A stretch of DNA of 64,000 bases from Lewinellaceae bacterium (GTDB taxonomy: Bacteria; Bacteroidota; Bacteroidia; Chitinophagales; Saprospiraceae): contig JACJYH010000003.1 of assembly GCA_020636195.1 (NCBI GenBank), forward strand, positions 310,001 through 374,000, in the 5' to 3' direction. The stretch's first letter is position 1. Every line of letters begins with the position of its first letter. Under the pieces are notes generated by a model, which saw only the letters and a list, made by a program, of their open reading frames with translations, made no database searches and was not told the origin of the DNA. Shown one piece after another: positions 17,323-25,321 of the stretch. The position numbers were made by a program, and so were the translations under genes.

Positions 17323-18426
17323 TTATCGGTTAAAGCTACTTTCAATTATTCCACCTCCCACAACATCATCACCTTCATAAAATACTGCTGACTGTCCTGG
17401 TGCGATCCCTTTGATATTGGCTAAAAACTCTACTTTAACCTGAGAAGGAGACATCTCAAAAACATGAGATAATGTACCTTTATCGTTGTATCTGACTTGT
17501 GTCGTTAACTCAAATCCATCAGGGATCCTATCATATTTCATCCAATTCAATTGTGATACAGCCATGCTATTTCTTACCAACGCATCGACCGGACCAAGGA
17601 CAACGGTATTGGATTCTGCTATGATGTCTGTGACAAACATTGGTACCTTAAATCCGCCACCTAGGCCTTTTCTTTGTCCAACGGTATAAAATGGATAACC
17701 CTCATGTTTTCCTAATACGTTTCCATCTGCATCCACAAAAAAACCACCATCCACCTTTTCTTCCAATCCTTCCACTTTTCTTTTTAAAAATCCTCTGTAA
17801 TCATTATCGGGTACAAAGCAAATCTCATAGCTCTCAGCTTTCTTGGAGAGTGCTTCATAGCCAAACTCTTTTGCCATCTGCCTTATCTCAGGTTTGGTGT
17901 ACTGTCCTAAAGGGAAATTGGACCTTTGCAAAGCGCTCTGACTCAATCCCCATAAAACGTACGATTGGTCTTTTCTGTCATCCTTTCCTTTGGATATATA
18001 TAAACGATCGTTATATGTTTTTATTATGGCATAGTGACCGGTAGCAATAAATTCACAATCCATGGCATCCGCCCTACGGAGTAATGCATCCCATTTGATG
18101 TGTGTATTGCACAAAACACATGGGTTGGGCGTTCGTCCGCTTAGGTATTCATCAACAAAATTATCAATAACAAAATTGCCAAATTCCTCTCTTATATCCA
18201 CGATATAATGCGGGAAATTCATATCCACAGCGACTTGCCTAGCATCATTGATTGAATCTAATGAACAACAGCCTGTCTCCTTTTTAGATCCTCCTGAACC
18301 CGCATAGTCCCAAGTTTTCATTGTGAGTCCTATGACTTCATACCCTTGTTCGTGCAGCATCATGGCAGCAACGGTACTATCTATACCACCTGACATCGCA
18401 ACCAAGACACGACCGTGTTTACTCAT
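17323..18426 (-). CDS. mnmA: tRNA-specific 2-thiouridylase MnmA
   Basis: 367 residues. Thiolates U34 of tRNA Lys, Glu and Gln. The PP-loop reads SGGIDS (residues 12-17). Two catalytic cysteines are seen in NPCVLCN and in SYEICFVPDNDYRGFL; the beta-barrel C-terminal domain follows (VGQRKGLGGG, then YEGDDVVGGGII). The activated sulfur donor is normally a persulfide relay. Divergent from the lolC-like gene at 18632; a TAACTTTG -7 box lies at 18459-18466 on the minus strand, with AAGGAGG-like bases nearby. Confidence 0.97.
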   Translation of the reverse strand: MSKHGRVLVAMSGGIDSTVAAMMLHEQGYEVIGLTMKTWDYAGSGGSKKETGCCSLDSINDARQVAVDMNFPHYIVDIREEFGNFVIDNFVDEYLSGRTPNPCVLCNTHIKWDALLRRADAMDCEFIATGHYAIIKTYNDRLYISKGKDDRKDQSYVLWGLSQSALQRSNFPLGQYTKPEIRQMAKEFGYEALSKKAESYEICFVPDNDYRGFLKRKVEGLEEKVDGGFFVDADGNVLGKHEGYPFYTVGQRKGLGGGFKVPMFVTDIIAESNTVVLGPVDALVRNSMAVSQLNWMKYDRIPDGFELTTQVRYNDKGTLSHVFEMSPSQVKVEFLANIKGIAPGQSAVFYEGDDVVGGGIIESSFNR

Positions 18427-18458
18427 ATTTTTACAATATCTATCATTATAAGGAGGTG

Positions 18459-18466
18459 CAAAGTTA
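18459..18466 (-). promoter_or_regulatory. Putative -7 box of the mnmA promoter
   Basis: CAAAGTTA on the plus strand, TAACTTTG on the minus strand, fits TANNTTTG and lies about 33 bases before the mnmA start. No clear -33 TTG at the usual distance, so moderate confidence. Confidence 0.4.
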
Positions 18467-18593
18467 AGTATTTTATAGCTATATAGTGAGATATTGCTAT
18501 TTCTTCAAGTATAGTAATCCTGAAGAACATTCTACTTTCGTTTCAGTTATCCCTTACTGCAATGAAATATCCATGGTCATGAAGTAAAAAATA

Positions 18594-18626
18594 TTGGTGA
18601 AAAGCACAACGGAATTCTTACTTTTG
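18594..18626 (+). promoter_or_regulatory. Promoter of the LolC/E-like permease gene, probably leaderless
   Basis: TACTTTTG at 18619-18626 fits TANNTTTG, with TTGG at 18594-18597 about 22 bases upstream. The ATG at 18632 is only 5 bases beyond the box, where transcription is expected to begin, so the mRNA would have almost no 5' leader. A GTG at 18626 forms part of the promoter box and is therefore a poor start candidate. Confidence 0.55.
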
Positions 18627-18631
18627 TGTCC

Positions 18632-19849
18632 ATGAATATAAGTTCATCCATCGCATACAGATATTTAATCAGCAAAAAATCCACCAATGTCATCAATATC
18701 ATTACGTGGATTTCTGTCGTTGGCCTAGCTATTGGCACAGCCGCATTGATCCTTATATTATCTGTGTTTAATGGATTTGAGTCTTTGTTGACGGGCATGT
18801 TGTCAAACTTCAATCCAGATATCAAAATTATTCCAAACAAAGGAAAATATATAAATGTAGATTCATCTCTCTATCGTGGGCTTATGGCCATCGATGGAGT
18901 TGATGATCTATCCATGACGATAGAAGAAACAGCTTTTTTTACATATAATGGATCTCAAGAAGTAGGCATATTAAAAGGCGTTGATGCGCACTTCAAGCAT
19001 GTGTCCGGCATAGATTCTAGTATGATATCCGGAGACTATGGCTTGGATGAGAAGAAAAATGCGGCTGTCTTGGGCTCAGGAATGGCGACAAAGTTATCTA
19101 TAAATCAGTCGGATATTTTTTCACCTGTAGAAGTATATGTCATATCCAATCTGAATGCAGGCCCTTTAGAAAAGGAATACGATGCTTCAAATCTCTACCC
19201 TACCGGAAATTTTTCAGTGGGCAATGACATCGATATGCAATATGTTTTGGTCAATAAAGCCATTGCTGACAGCCTTTTAAATAAGTCCAATGTTGTCAGT
19301 GCTTACGAGATAAAACTAAAACAAAAAGACAATGCACAAAAAGTAAAAAAGACAATCCAATCACTCATCTCTGATAGAGATTTAAAAGTAAACGATAGGT
19401 ACGACCAAGATGCAGAATTCCTTAAAATCATGAACATTGAAAAGTGGGTCAGCTACCTTATAGTGAGTCTTACCATGTTTATCATTGCTTTCAACATGAT
19501 CGGATCTTTATGGATGATCGTCCTAGAAAAAAAACTGGACATTGCCATCTTGAAATCCATTGGGTTTACAAAATATAACATCAAAAGTATTTTCATCCGG
19601 CTCGGTTTATTTATGGCCGGATTCGGTATTTTAATAGGTATCTTGATAGCACTGATACTGTATTATTTACAGATCACTTTCGGTTTGGTCAAAGTGCCTG
19701 AAGGATTTTTGATCGATGCCTATCCTATAGAATTAAGGATTATTGATTTTATAGTTGTGGTTTGTACAGTATTTGTGATTGGATACATCGCTTCCCTGAT
19801 TCCTGCAATCAGAGCATCAAAAATCGGCACATACGTTCGTCAAGAATGA
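18632..19849 (+). CDS. LolC/LolE-like ABC transporter permease (FtsX/MacB fold)
   Basis: 405 residues from the ATG at 18632. Four membrane helices in the LolCE layout: one near the N-terminus (WISVVGLAIGTAALILILSV), then a large periplasmic domain of about 220 residues, then three near the C-terminus (LIVSLTMFIIAFNMIGSLWM; LFMAGFGILIGILIALILYY; FIVVVCTVFVIGYIASLIPA). The short coupling motif LDIAILKSIGFT faces the ATPase. LolCDE extracts lipoproteins from the inner membrane; the ATPase gene is not adjacent. Its stop abuts the holB stop with no spacing (convergent). Confidence 0.85.
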   Translation: MNISSSIAYRYLISKKSTNVINIITWISVVGLAIGTAALILILSVFNGFESLLTGMLSNFNPDIKIIPNKGKYINVDSSLYRGLMAIDGVDDLSMTIEETAFFTYNGSQEVGILKGVDAHFKHVSGIDSSMISGDYGLDEKKNAAVLGSGMATKLSINQSDIFSPVEVYVISNLNAGPLEKEYDASNLYPTGNFSVGNDIDMQYVLVNKAIADSLLNKSNVVSAYEIKLKQKDNAQKVKKTIQSLISDRDLKVNDRYDQDAEFLKIMNIEKWVSYLIVSLTMFIIAFNMIGSLWMIVLEKKLDIAILKSIGFTKYNIKSIFIRLGLFMAGFGILIGILIALILYYLQITFGLVKVPEGFLIDAYPIELRIIDFIVVVCTVFVIGYIASLIPAIRASKIGTYVRQE

Positions 19850-20986
19850 TCAAGGTTTGCGCAAGATTTCGCTGATCTTGATGCTGTCAGCGAAGAGTAA
19901 TATTTTCATATTCATATTGCGGCTGACACCTTCCATAGCTTCGCTAAACAAGTCTGAAAGCTGGCTCGCTTTCTCCACATTGATAAGAGCACCCATTTTT
20001 TTTATCGTTGCTTTATCTTTTTCAGGAATTTGGGCCACCTGATCTTCATCGTAGTATTTCATCATGAGAATTTGTCTTAAAAAATGTAAACCATAATCAA
20101 AAAAATTGGTCAAATTCTCCTTCGACATCCCGGCAATTTGGTTTACCGACTTCATCATTTCCCCATAATCACTTCGATAGTTTGTTCTCAACCAATCTAT
20201 TAGTATCTGAGAATAATCTTTAAGCTCGTTTTTTGCCATGGCCAAAGCCGTATTGATATTCCCATTGGACAATGTAGTAATTTGATCGATTTCTTCATTT
20301 GACAGTTCAAATTGTTTCTTCAAGGTTTCACTGATCTCTTCATGGTCAAAAAGTGGAATCCTTGTGACTTGACATCGACTTATAATGGTTTGGAGTATGG
20401 CATCTTGGTTGTGGGCAATAAAAAAAATGTAAGTATCATCTGTAGGTTCTTCTATGAGCTTCAGCAATCTATTACCTTCATGCCCAAGATATTCCGGCAA
20501 CCAAACAATCAATATTTTCTTTCCGGATTCGAATGACATCATGTTCAGTTTCCGAACGATTTCTTGACATTCTTTTACATTGATATTGGGTTGTGTTGTA
20601 CCTGCATCAAGCATTTGGAGCCAATCAGAAATATTCCCGTAAGGGTACTTTTGCAAAAATTCACGCCATTCTTTGATGAAATCATCAGATGTAGTTTCTG
20701 CCCTTGATAATGTACCTTTTTTAATGACGGGAAAAGCAAAATGCACATCGGGATGAATCCATTTTGACATTTTTAGGCAAGCATTGCAAGTACCACAGCT
20801 ATCATTTTCAGTCGGTGATTGGCATACCAGATATGTGGCCAATGCCATAGCCATTGTTAAATTCCCACTGCCTTCACCACCTAAAAAGATAGACGCATGA
20901 GGTATTTTTCCACTATGTATTTGATTAAAAATCTGTTTTTTGACAACCTCTTTACCCGGAATTTGGGAAAACTGCATACGAAACAC
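19850..20986 (-). CDS. holB: DNA polymerase III delta' subunit-like protein
   Basis: 378 residues. AAA+ clamp-loader subunit that helps open the beta sliding clamp. HASIFLGGEGSGNLTMAMAL is a degenerate P-loop region, followed by a zinc-module with C-x7-C-x2-C-x2-C-like spacing (CQSPTENDSCGTCNACLK), then LLKLIEEP and the sensor region SRCQVTRIPLF. The RFC box SRC is typical for delta'/tau. A promoter TTG-N20-TACATTTG is seen upstream on the minus strand. An inner ATG three codons in (MQFSQIPG) is an equally possible start. Confidence 0.9.
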   Translation of the reverse strand: MFRMQFSQIPGKEVVKKQIFNQIHSGKIPHASIFLGGEGSGNLTMAMALATYLVCQSPTENDSCGTCNACLKMSKWIHPDVHFAFPVIKKGTLSRAETTSDDFIKEWREFLQKYPYGNISDWLQMLDAGTTQPNINVKECQEIVRKLNMMSFESGKKILIVWLPEYLGHEGNRLLKLIEEPTDDTYIFFIAHNQDAILQTIISRCQVTRIPLFDHEEISETLKKQFELSNEEIDQITTLSNGNINTALAMAKNELKDYSQILIDWLRTNYRSDYGEMMKSVNQIAGMSKENLTNFFDYGLHFLRQILMMKYYDEDQVAQIPEKDKATIKKMGALINVEKASQLSDLFSEAMEGVSRNMNMKILLFADSIKISEILRKP

Positions 20987-21001
20987 TTAATAAACTGAAA
21001 A

Positions 21002-21032
21002 CAAATGTACAAAATAATTTTCTGTCTATCAA
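21002..21032 (-). promoter_or_regulatory. Promoter of holB
   Basis: Minus-strand TACATTTG (21002-21009) preceded by TTG (21030-21032) with 20 bases between, close to the Bacteroidota -33/-7 consensus. It lies about 16 bases before the holB start. Confidence 0.55.
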
Positions 21033-21232
21033 TGTCTTGTTTCAATAAGATAAAAAATTCTGTAAATCCCAAATTAAGCATTTGAAATTGATTCTCATCG
21101 TAAAGTCTAATGGATAATCTGGGAAAAATATTCTGATAACTCATCAAAATATGATGCATTGAAAGAGATCAGGTGGTTTTGCAGACACAACAAATTGACA
21201 AAGTTGTTGTTGAAAAAATCAAATATCCGTTT

Positions 21233-21646
21233 ATGAAGGCTTCCGTTTATAGGTTGGCACATTTCAATGCAGCTCATAGACTACATAACCCAAATTGGTC
21301 TGATGAAAAGAATAAGGCTGTCTTCGGTGTGTGTAATAATGAACACTATCACGGGCACAACTATGATCTAGAAGTGCGTCTTACTGGAGAAATTGATCCC
21401 GATACCGGATATGTGTATGACATGAAGGCATTAGCAGATTTGATTGAAGAATTTGTAGAAAAAAGATTTGACCATAAAAATCTAAATGTCGATGTACCAG
21501 ATTTTCAAAACTTGAGACCAAGTGCAGAAAATATCGCAATGGTAATCTACAATATTCTAAGAGAAAAAATTGACCCAAACTTGGGCATAAGAGTGAAACT
21601 ATGGGAAACACCCAGAAATTACGTTTCCTTTCCCGTAAAAGAATAA
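21233..21646 (+). CDS. 6-pyruvoyl-tetrahydropterin synthase / QueD family protein
   Basis: 137 residues from the ATG at 21233; a GTG at 21173 would add 20 residues without family similarity. Zinc ligands are the histidines in HFNAAHRLHN and HYHGHNYDLEV; the catalytic cysteine is in FGVCNNEHYHGHN and the purine-binding glutamate in LWETPRN. QueD makes 6-carboxytetrahydropterin, the substrate of QueE, which is also encoded in the window (13954-14583). A biopterin role is the alternative; members from Bacteroidota look much like this one. Confidence 0.93.
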   Translation: MKASVYRLAHFNAAHRLHNPNWSDEKNKAVFGVCNNEHYHGHNYDLEVRLTGEIDPDTGYVYDMKALADLIEEFVEKRFDHKNLNVDVPDFQNLRPSAENIAMVIYNILREKIDPNLGIRVKLWETPRNYVSFPVKE

Positions 21647-21817
21647 ATACTTTGCAGGTTTATCACAATTTACAATGAAATCAGGAAACTTTGTTCTATT
21701 GAAAGCAAGTTTTCCGCCTTTTTAATTTTAGATTGGGATTGGACAATGTATCCAAAAAAAATTACAATTTGTTGTAAAATCAAAATGGGATGAAGTAGAA
21801 TATCAGCAAATAACTCA

Positions 21818-21825
21818 TACCTTTG
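21818..21825 (+). promoter_or_regulatory. -7 box of mtgA, probably leaderless
   Basis: TACCTTTG at 21818-21825 fits TANNTTTG. The mtgA ATG begins at 21830, only four bases further, so the expected transcription start coincides with the start codon. Confidence 0.5.
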
Positions 21826-21829
21826 TTAC

Positions 21830-22552
21830 ATGTCTCAATTCAACCTAAAAAAGATAGCTGGATATACGCATTTGGCAGCGGTTGTTTTTATCACTTTGAC
21901 TGTAGTTTGGGTGGTATTGTACAGGTTTATTTTCCCTCCATCTACGTTCTTAATGGTATCAAAATATGGCATAGGCTATACCTACTCACCAAAAGATCTC
22001 AACAAGATATCGCCTGAACTGCAAGTTTGTGCAATGGCAGCTGAAGACCAGATGCTGCCTTTCCATTTTGGACTTGATATAGAAGCCATTCAAAACGCAT
22101 TGGCAAGGAATAAAAGGAGTCGTAAGACCTTCGGTGCTAGCACTATCACCCAACAAGTGGCAAAAAATGCCTTTCTCTTTCCTCATAGAAACTTTATTCG
22201 CAAGGGCTTTGAGTTGTATTTTACTTTTTGGATAGAAACATTGTGGCCCAAGTCCCATATCCTGGCCACCTACCTTAATATTGCGGAGATGGGAGATGGC
22301 ATCTTTGGTGCGGAAGCCGCCAGTCAAACATATTACAAGAAAAAATCCTCACAATTAAATATTTCAGAATCTGCTGCAATTGTCGCAAGCCTTCCTAATC
22401 CTTTGAAATTCAATCCTAAATCCGGATCGGGTTATGCTGCGCAGCGGAAATCAAAGATCACACAACTCTACTACTCTCTCGATGGTAGGCATTATCTGAG
22501 AGAACTGTATATTCGGTTGGATCAACCGATCTATGATTTTTCAAAGTATTGA
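21830..22552 (+). CDS. mtgA: Monofunctional biosynthetic peptidoglycan transglycosylase
   Basis: 240 residues. Polymerises lipid II into glycan strands without a transpeptidase domain. One N-terminal membrane helix (about residues 14-34) is followed by a GT51 domain: AAEDQMLPFHFG (catalytic glutamate E in the motif EDQ-F-H), GASTITQQVAKNAFL and YLNIAEMGDGIFGAEAASQTYY (cited in part). A -7 box at 21818-21825 supports the ATG at 21830. Confidence 0.93.
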   Translation: MSQFNLKKIAGYTHLAAVVFITLTVVWVVLYRFIFPPSTFLMVSKYGIGYTYSPKDLNKISPELQVCAMAAEDQMLPFHFGLDIEAIQNALARNKRSRKTFGASTITQQVAKNAFLFPHRNFIRKGFELYFTFWIETLWPKSHILATYLNIAEMGDGIFGAEAASQTYYKKKSSQLNISESAAIVASLPNPLKFNPKSGSGYAAQRKSKITQLYYSLDGRHYLRELYIRLDQPIYDFSKY

Positions 22553-22997
22553 TTTCATTGTCTTTAGATTATACATTAAATTATTTTATATAAATACATA
22601 TACACATAGGTGAATAGTGAATTAATGCAGACTTATTGAATAAATAAATCTACTTATTTGATTGTCAAATCTAAAAAATCTAATTCTACCATAGCAAATA
22701 ATAAAGTTTTTGACTTTTATATTCTTCTCTGTGATTTTCAAAAGGATCAAGACTAGCAATGTCTTTGGACAAGATTAAAATACAATATTTTTTATTCCTA
22801 AGATTAATAACAGTCTTGAATCCTTATTCAAATGATCTTGATGATTATTCTACAATATAATTTCAATATTCATGGATAAAAAGATACCATATATGAAAGG
22901 CAAATAAAATTAAGGCGTTCCATTAAGTTTATAACATTATGTTTGTCTTGTTTTTATATATTATAATTATCTATCTGTAAAAAATTTAAAAAAGAAA
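22553..22997. other. Long AT-rich intergenic stretch with no gene seen
   Basis: About 445 bases between mtgA and the Rrf2 regulator. Very A/T-rich, many short stop codons in all frames, no hairpin plus T-tract that would make a clear terminator and no tRNA-like fold seen. It presumably holds upstream regulatory DNA for the denitrification locus. Confidence 0.5.
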
Positions 22998-23039
22998 TTG
23001 GACAAAGTTGTCTAATTAACTATTAATTGATTATTTTTG
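22998..23039 (+). promoter_or_regulatory. Rrf2 operator 1 and promoter of the regulator gene
   Basis: TTGGACAA-AG-TTGTCTAA at 22998-23015 is an imperfect palindrome. A -7 box TATTTTTG lies at 23032-23039, and the TTG at 23008-23010 inside the palindrome sits at the -33 distance, so binding here should block RNA polymerase: autorepression. The same palindrome, perfect, recurs in front of norC. Confidence 0.65.
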
Positions 23040-23057
23040 TGGTTTAAATGTTCAACT

Positions 23058-23468
23058 ATGCTATCCAAGGCATGCCAATATGCTATAAAAAGCTTGATTT
23101 ATTTAGCCAAGCATAATGATAGAGCATACATTCCACTAAGTGAAATATCAAAGAACATTAATTCACCAGAAGCCTTTACTTCAAAAATTTTACAGAAACT
23201 CGTCTCTGCAAAGATGGTGATATCCACAAAAGGCAGTCGAGGTGGCTTCCAAATAATCAATCATGAAAAGATTCTTTTGGGAGACATAGTTGAAGCCATA
23301 GACGGAAGTAATCTTAGTGAAGGTTGTTTTTTGGGATTACCTGAATGTTCATGTCAGAACCCATGTCCGGTGCATTTTAAATATGTAGAATTAAAAAATA
23401 AACTTAATACATTTCTATTTCAGATATCGATTGATGAATTGGTAGATATAGGAAGTATGGTGATATAA
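23058..23468 (+). CDS. Rrf2-family transcriptional regulator, probably NO-responsive (NsrR-like)
   Basis: 136 residues from ATG 23058; a longer frame from 23037 begins within the promoter box. The N-terminal winged helix has MLSKACQYAIKSLIYLA and VSAKMVISTKGSRGGFQI; the cluster-binding segment has three cysteines in GCFLGLPECSCQNPCPVH plus one more, compatible with an iron-sulfur cluster. Rrf2 members include NsrR, IscR and RirA. Position directly before norCB/nirS and two operators matching each other make NO or iron-sulfur sensing the best guess. Not separable from other Rrf2 subgroups by eye. Confidence 0.85.
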   Translation: MLSKACQYAIKSLIYLAKHNDRAYIPLSEISKNINSPEAFTSKILQKLVSAKMVISTKGSRGGFQIINHEKILLGDIVEAIDGSNLSEGCFLGLPECSCQNPCPVHFKYVELKNKLNTFLFQISIDELVDIGSMVI

Positions 23469-23496
23469 ATAGTGACCGATTTTTTTTAACCATAAA

Positions 23497-23514
23497 TTGG
23501 ACAATATTGTCCAA
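23497..23514. promoter_or_regulatory. Rrf2 operator 2 in front of norC
   Basis: TTGGACAATATTGTCCAA is a perfect 18-base palindrome, 22 bases before the norC start. It shares the half-site TTGGACAA with the palindrome at 22998-23015. No convincing TANNTTTG box follows, so whether it activates or represses norC cannot be read. Confidence 0.65.
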
Positions 23515-23536
23515 ATAACCATCAAATATTATAAAA

Positions 23537-23974
23537 ATGTTGTCAAAAAGTCAAGCGAGGACGTTTTTCTTAGGAGGAACTGTGCTCTCATTTTTGGTTT
23601 TTCTTGGCTTGTCTTGGCATTCTCTTTCCAAGGAAGTACCAAAACAAACGCATGAAGAAAATCTTACACCTGAAGTAGTAAGAGGGAAGCACCTGTGGGA
23701 TAGTAATAACTGCATGGGATGCCATACCATTTTTGGTGAAGGTGCCTATTATGCTCCTGAATTAACCAAAGTTGTCGAAAGGAGAGGCGATGAATATATC
23801 AAAGCTGTCCTTAAATCCCCAATACCTTGGTCACCTAGAGGGCGTAAAATGGTGGCTTACAATTTTAGTGATACTGAAGTGAATGATTTATTAGCTTTTC
23901 TGAAGTGGACAGGAGGTGTAGATCTGAATGGATTCCCTCCAAAGCCGAAATACAAAACATCTATTAATAATTAA
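23537..23974 (+). CDS. norC: Nitric oxide reductase cytochrome c subunit
   Basis: 145 residues. One N-terminal membrane anchor (about residues 10-30) and one haem c motif C59-x2-C62-H63 (NNCMGCHTIFGEGAYYAPEL), with M105 in GRKMVAYNF as the sixth ligand. The GEGAYYAPELT and PWSPRGRKMV segments are typical of NorC. Passes electrons to NorB encoded 11 bases downstream. Confidence 0.95.
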   Translation: MLSKSQARTFFLGGTVLSFLVFLGLSWHSLSKEVPKQTHEENLTPEVVRGKHLWDSNNCMGCHTIFGEGAYYAPELTKVVERRGDEYIKAVLKSPIPWSPRGRKMVAYNFSDTEVNDLLAFLKWTGGVDLNGFPPKPKYKTSINN

Positions 23975-23985
23975 ATCTTCACAAA

Positions 23986-25320
23986 ATGAAATATAAATCA
24001 CAAAAAGTAGCCTATTGGTTTTTTGCATTATCGATGTTGCTACTATCATTACAACTTATTTATGGATTTATCATGGGATTTGCACATATTGGTTATGACA
24101 ATTTACATGATATTATTCCATTCAATACAGCAAGAGCAGTGCATACAAATTTATTAGTTGTATGGTTGCTATCCGGTTTCATGGGAGCTGCATATTATAT
24201 CATTCCGGAAGAGGCAGAAAACGAACTTGTAAGTGTCAAATGGGCATATATTCAGCTGATTTCACTTGCAATTGTTGGTGTTATAGCCATTGTGGGATAC
24301 CATTTTAACTACTGGGAAGGAAGAAAATTTTTAGAAATACCGAGACCTCTGGATTGGTTAGTGGTGCTAAATGTTCTAACCTTCTTAGGCCTCATTCTAG
24401 CGACTTTATTTAGAGGAAAAAAGAAAACAACAACGTCACTTGTTTTGACAATGGGTTTGGTTTTCGCAGCACTTCTATATTTACCTGGTATGATTTGGTT
24501 TGATAATCAAACCATGGACTCATTTTTCAGATGGTGGGTTGTGCATCTTTGGGTAGAAGGAGTTTGGGAACTCATCATGGGAGGTATCTTAGCTTTTTTA
24601 CTTATTAAATTGACGGGAGTTGACCGCGAGGTAATAGAAAAATGGCTTTATGTTATAGTCGGACTCACATTCATTTCCGGAATACTTGGTACAGGTCACC
24701 ATTATTATTTCATAGGAACGCCCAAATATTGGTTGATTATCGGAGGTATTTTCTCAGCGATGGAACCATTGGCATTTTTAGGTATGGCATTATTTGCAGT
24801 GGCAATGTACCGTAAAGGGGAGAAAAAGCATCCAAATAAAATTGCGCTGATGTGGACATTAGGAACCGCCATACTTTCATTTGTAGGAGCAGGACTATTG
24901 GGATTAGCCCATACACTACCTCAAGTAAACTTATGGACACATGGTACTCTGGTCACTGCTATGCATGGTCATTTGGCATTTTGGGGTGCCTATGGTATGA
25001 TCGTTTTAGCAATTATTAGCTATACAATGCCAAACTTGACCGGACGCAAGCTATACGATTCGAGCAAGGGACTTTTGGCCTTTTGGCTTTCAAATATTGG
25101 TATGATAGGCATGACAACTGCCTTTGCTGCGGCAGGTGTAGCTCAAGTGTACTTGAACCGTATTATGGGTTTGGATTTTGGTGATTCGCAAAATGAAATA
25201 CAAGTACATTTCATCATACTAATACTTTGTGCCACTTTATTTACAATCGGAATTGCTATGTTCATAATTGAATTTATAAAATATGGCAGACCAAATAATG
25301 AAACATTAAATAATCATTGA
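23986..25320 (+). CDS. norB: Nitric oxide reductase catalytic subunit
   Basis: 444 residues, about 12 membrane helices. Haem-copper oxidase fold: the low-spin haem histidine in AVHTNLLVVWLL, the FeB histidines in VVHLWVEGVWELI (with the conserved glutamate) and GTGHHYYFIG, and the haem b3 and b histidines in TAMHGHLAFWG. Reduces 2 NO to N2O. The short form with NorC (cNor) is supported by the adjacent norC. nirS starts 1 base after the norB stop. Confidence 0.97.
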   Translation: MKYKSQKVAYWFFALSMLLLSLQLIYGFIMGFAHIGYDNLHDIIPFNTARAVHTNLLVVWLLSGFMGAAYYIIPEEAENELVSVKWAYIQLISLAIVGVIAIVGYHFNYWEGRKFLEIPRPLDWLVVLNVLTFLGLILATLFRGKKKTTTSLVLTMGLVFAALLYLPGMIWFDNQTMDSFFRWWVVHLWVEGVWELIMGGILAFLLIKLTGVDREVIEKWLYVIVGLTFISGILGTGHHYYFIGTPKYWLIIGGIFSAMEPLAFLGMALFAVAMYRKGEKKHPNKIALMWTLGTAILSFVGAGLLGLAHTLPQVNLWTHGTLVTAMHGHLAFWGAYGMIVLAIISYTMPNLTGRKLYDSSKGLLAFWLSNIGMIGMTTAFAAAGVAQVYLNRIMGLDFGDSQNEIQVHFIILILCATLFTIGIAMFIIEFIKYGRPNNETLNNH

Positions 25321-25321
25321 T

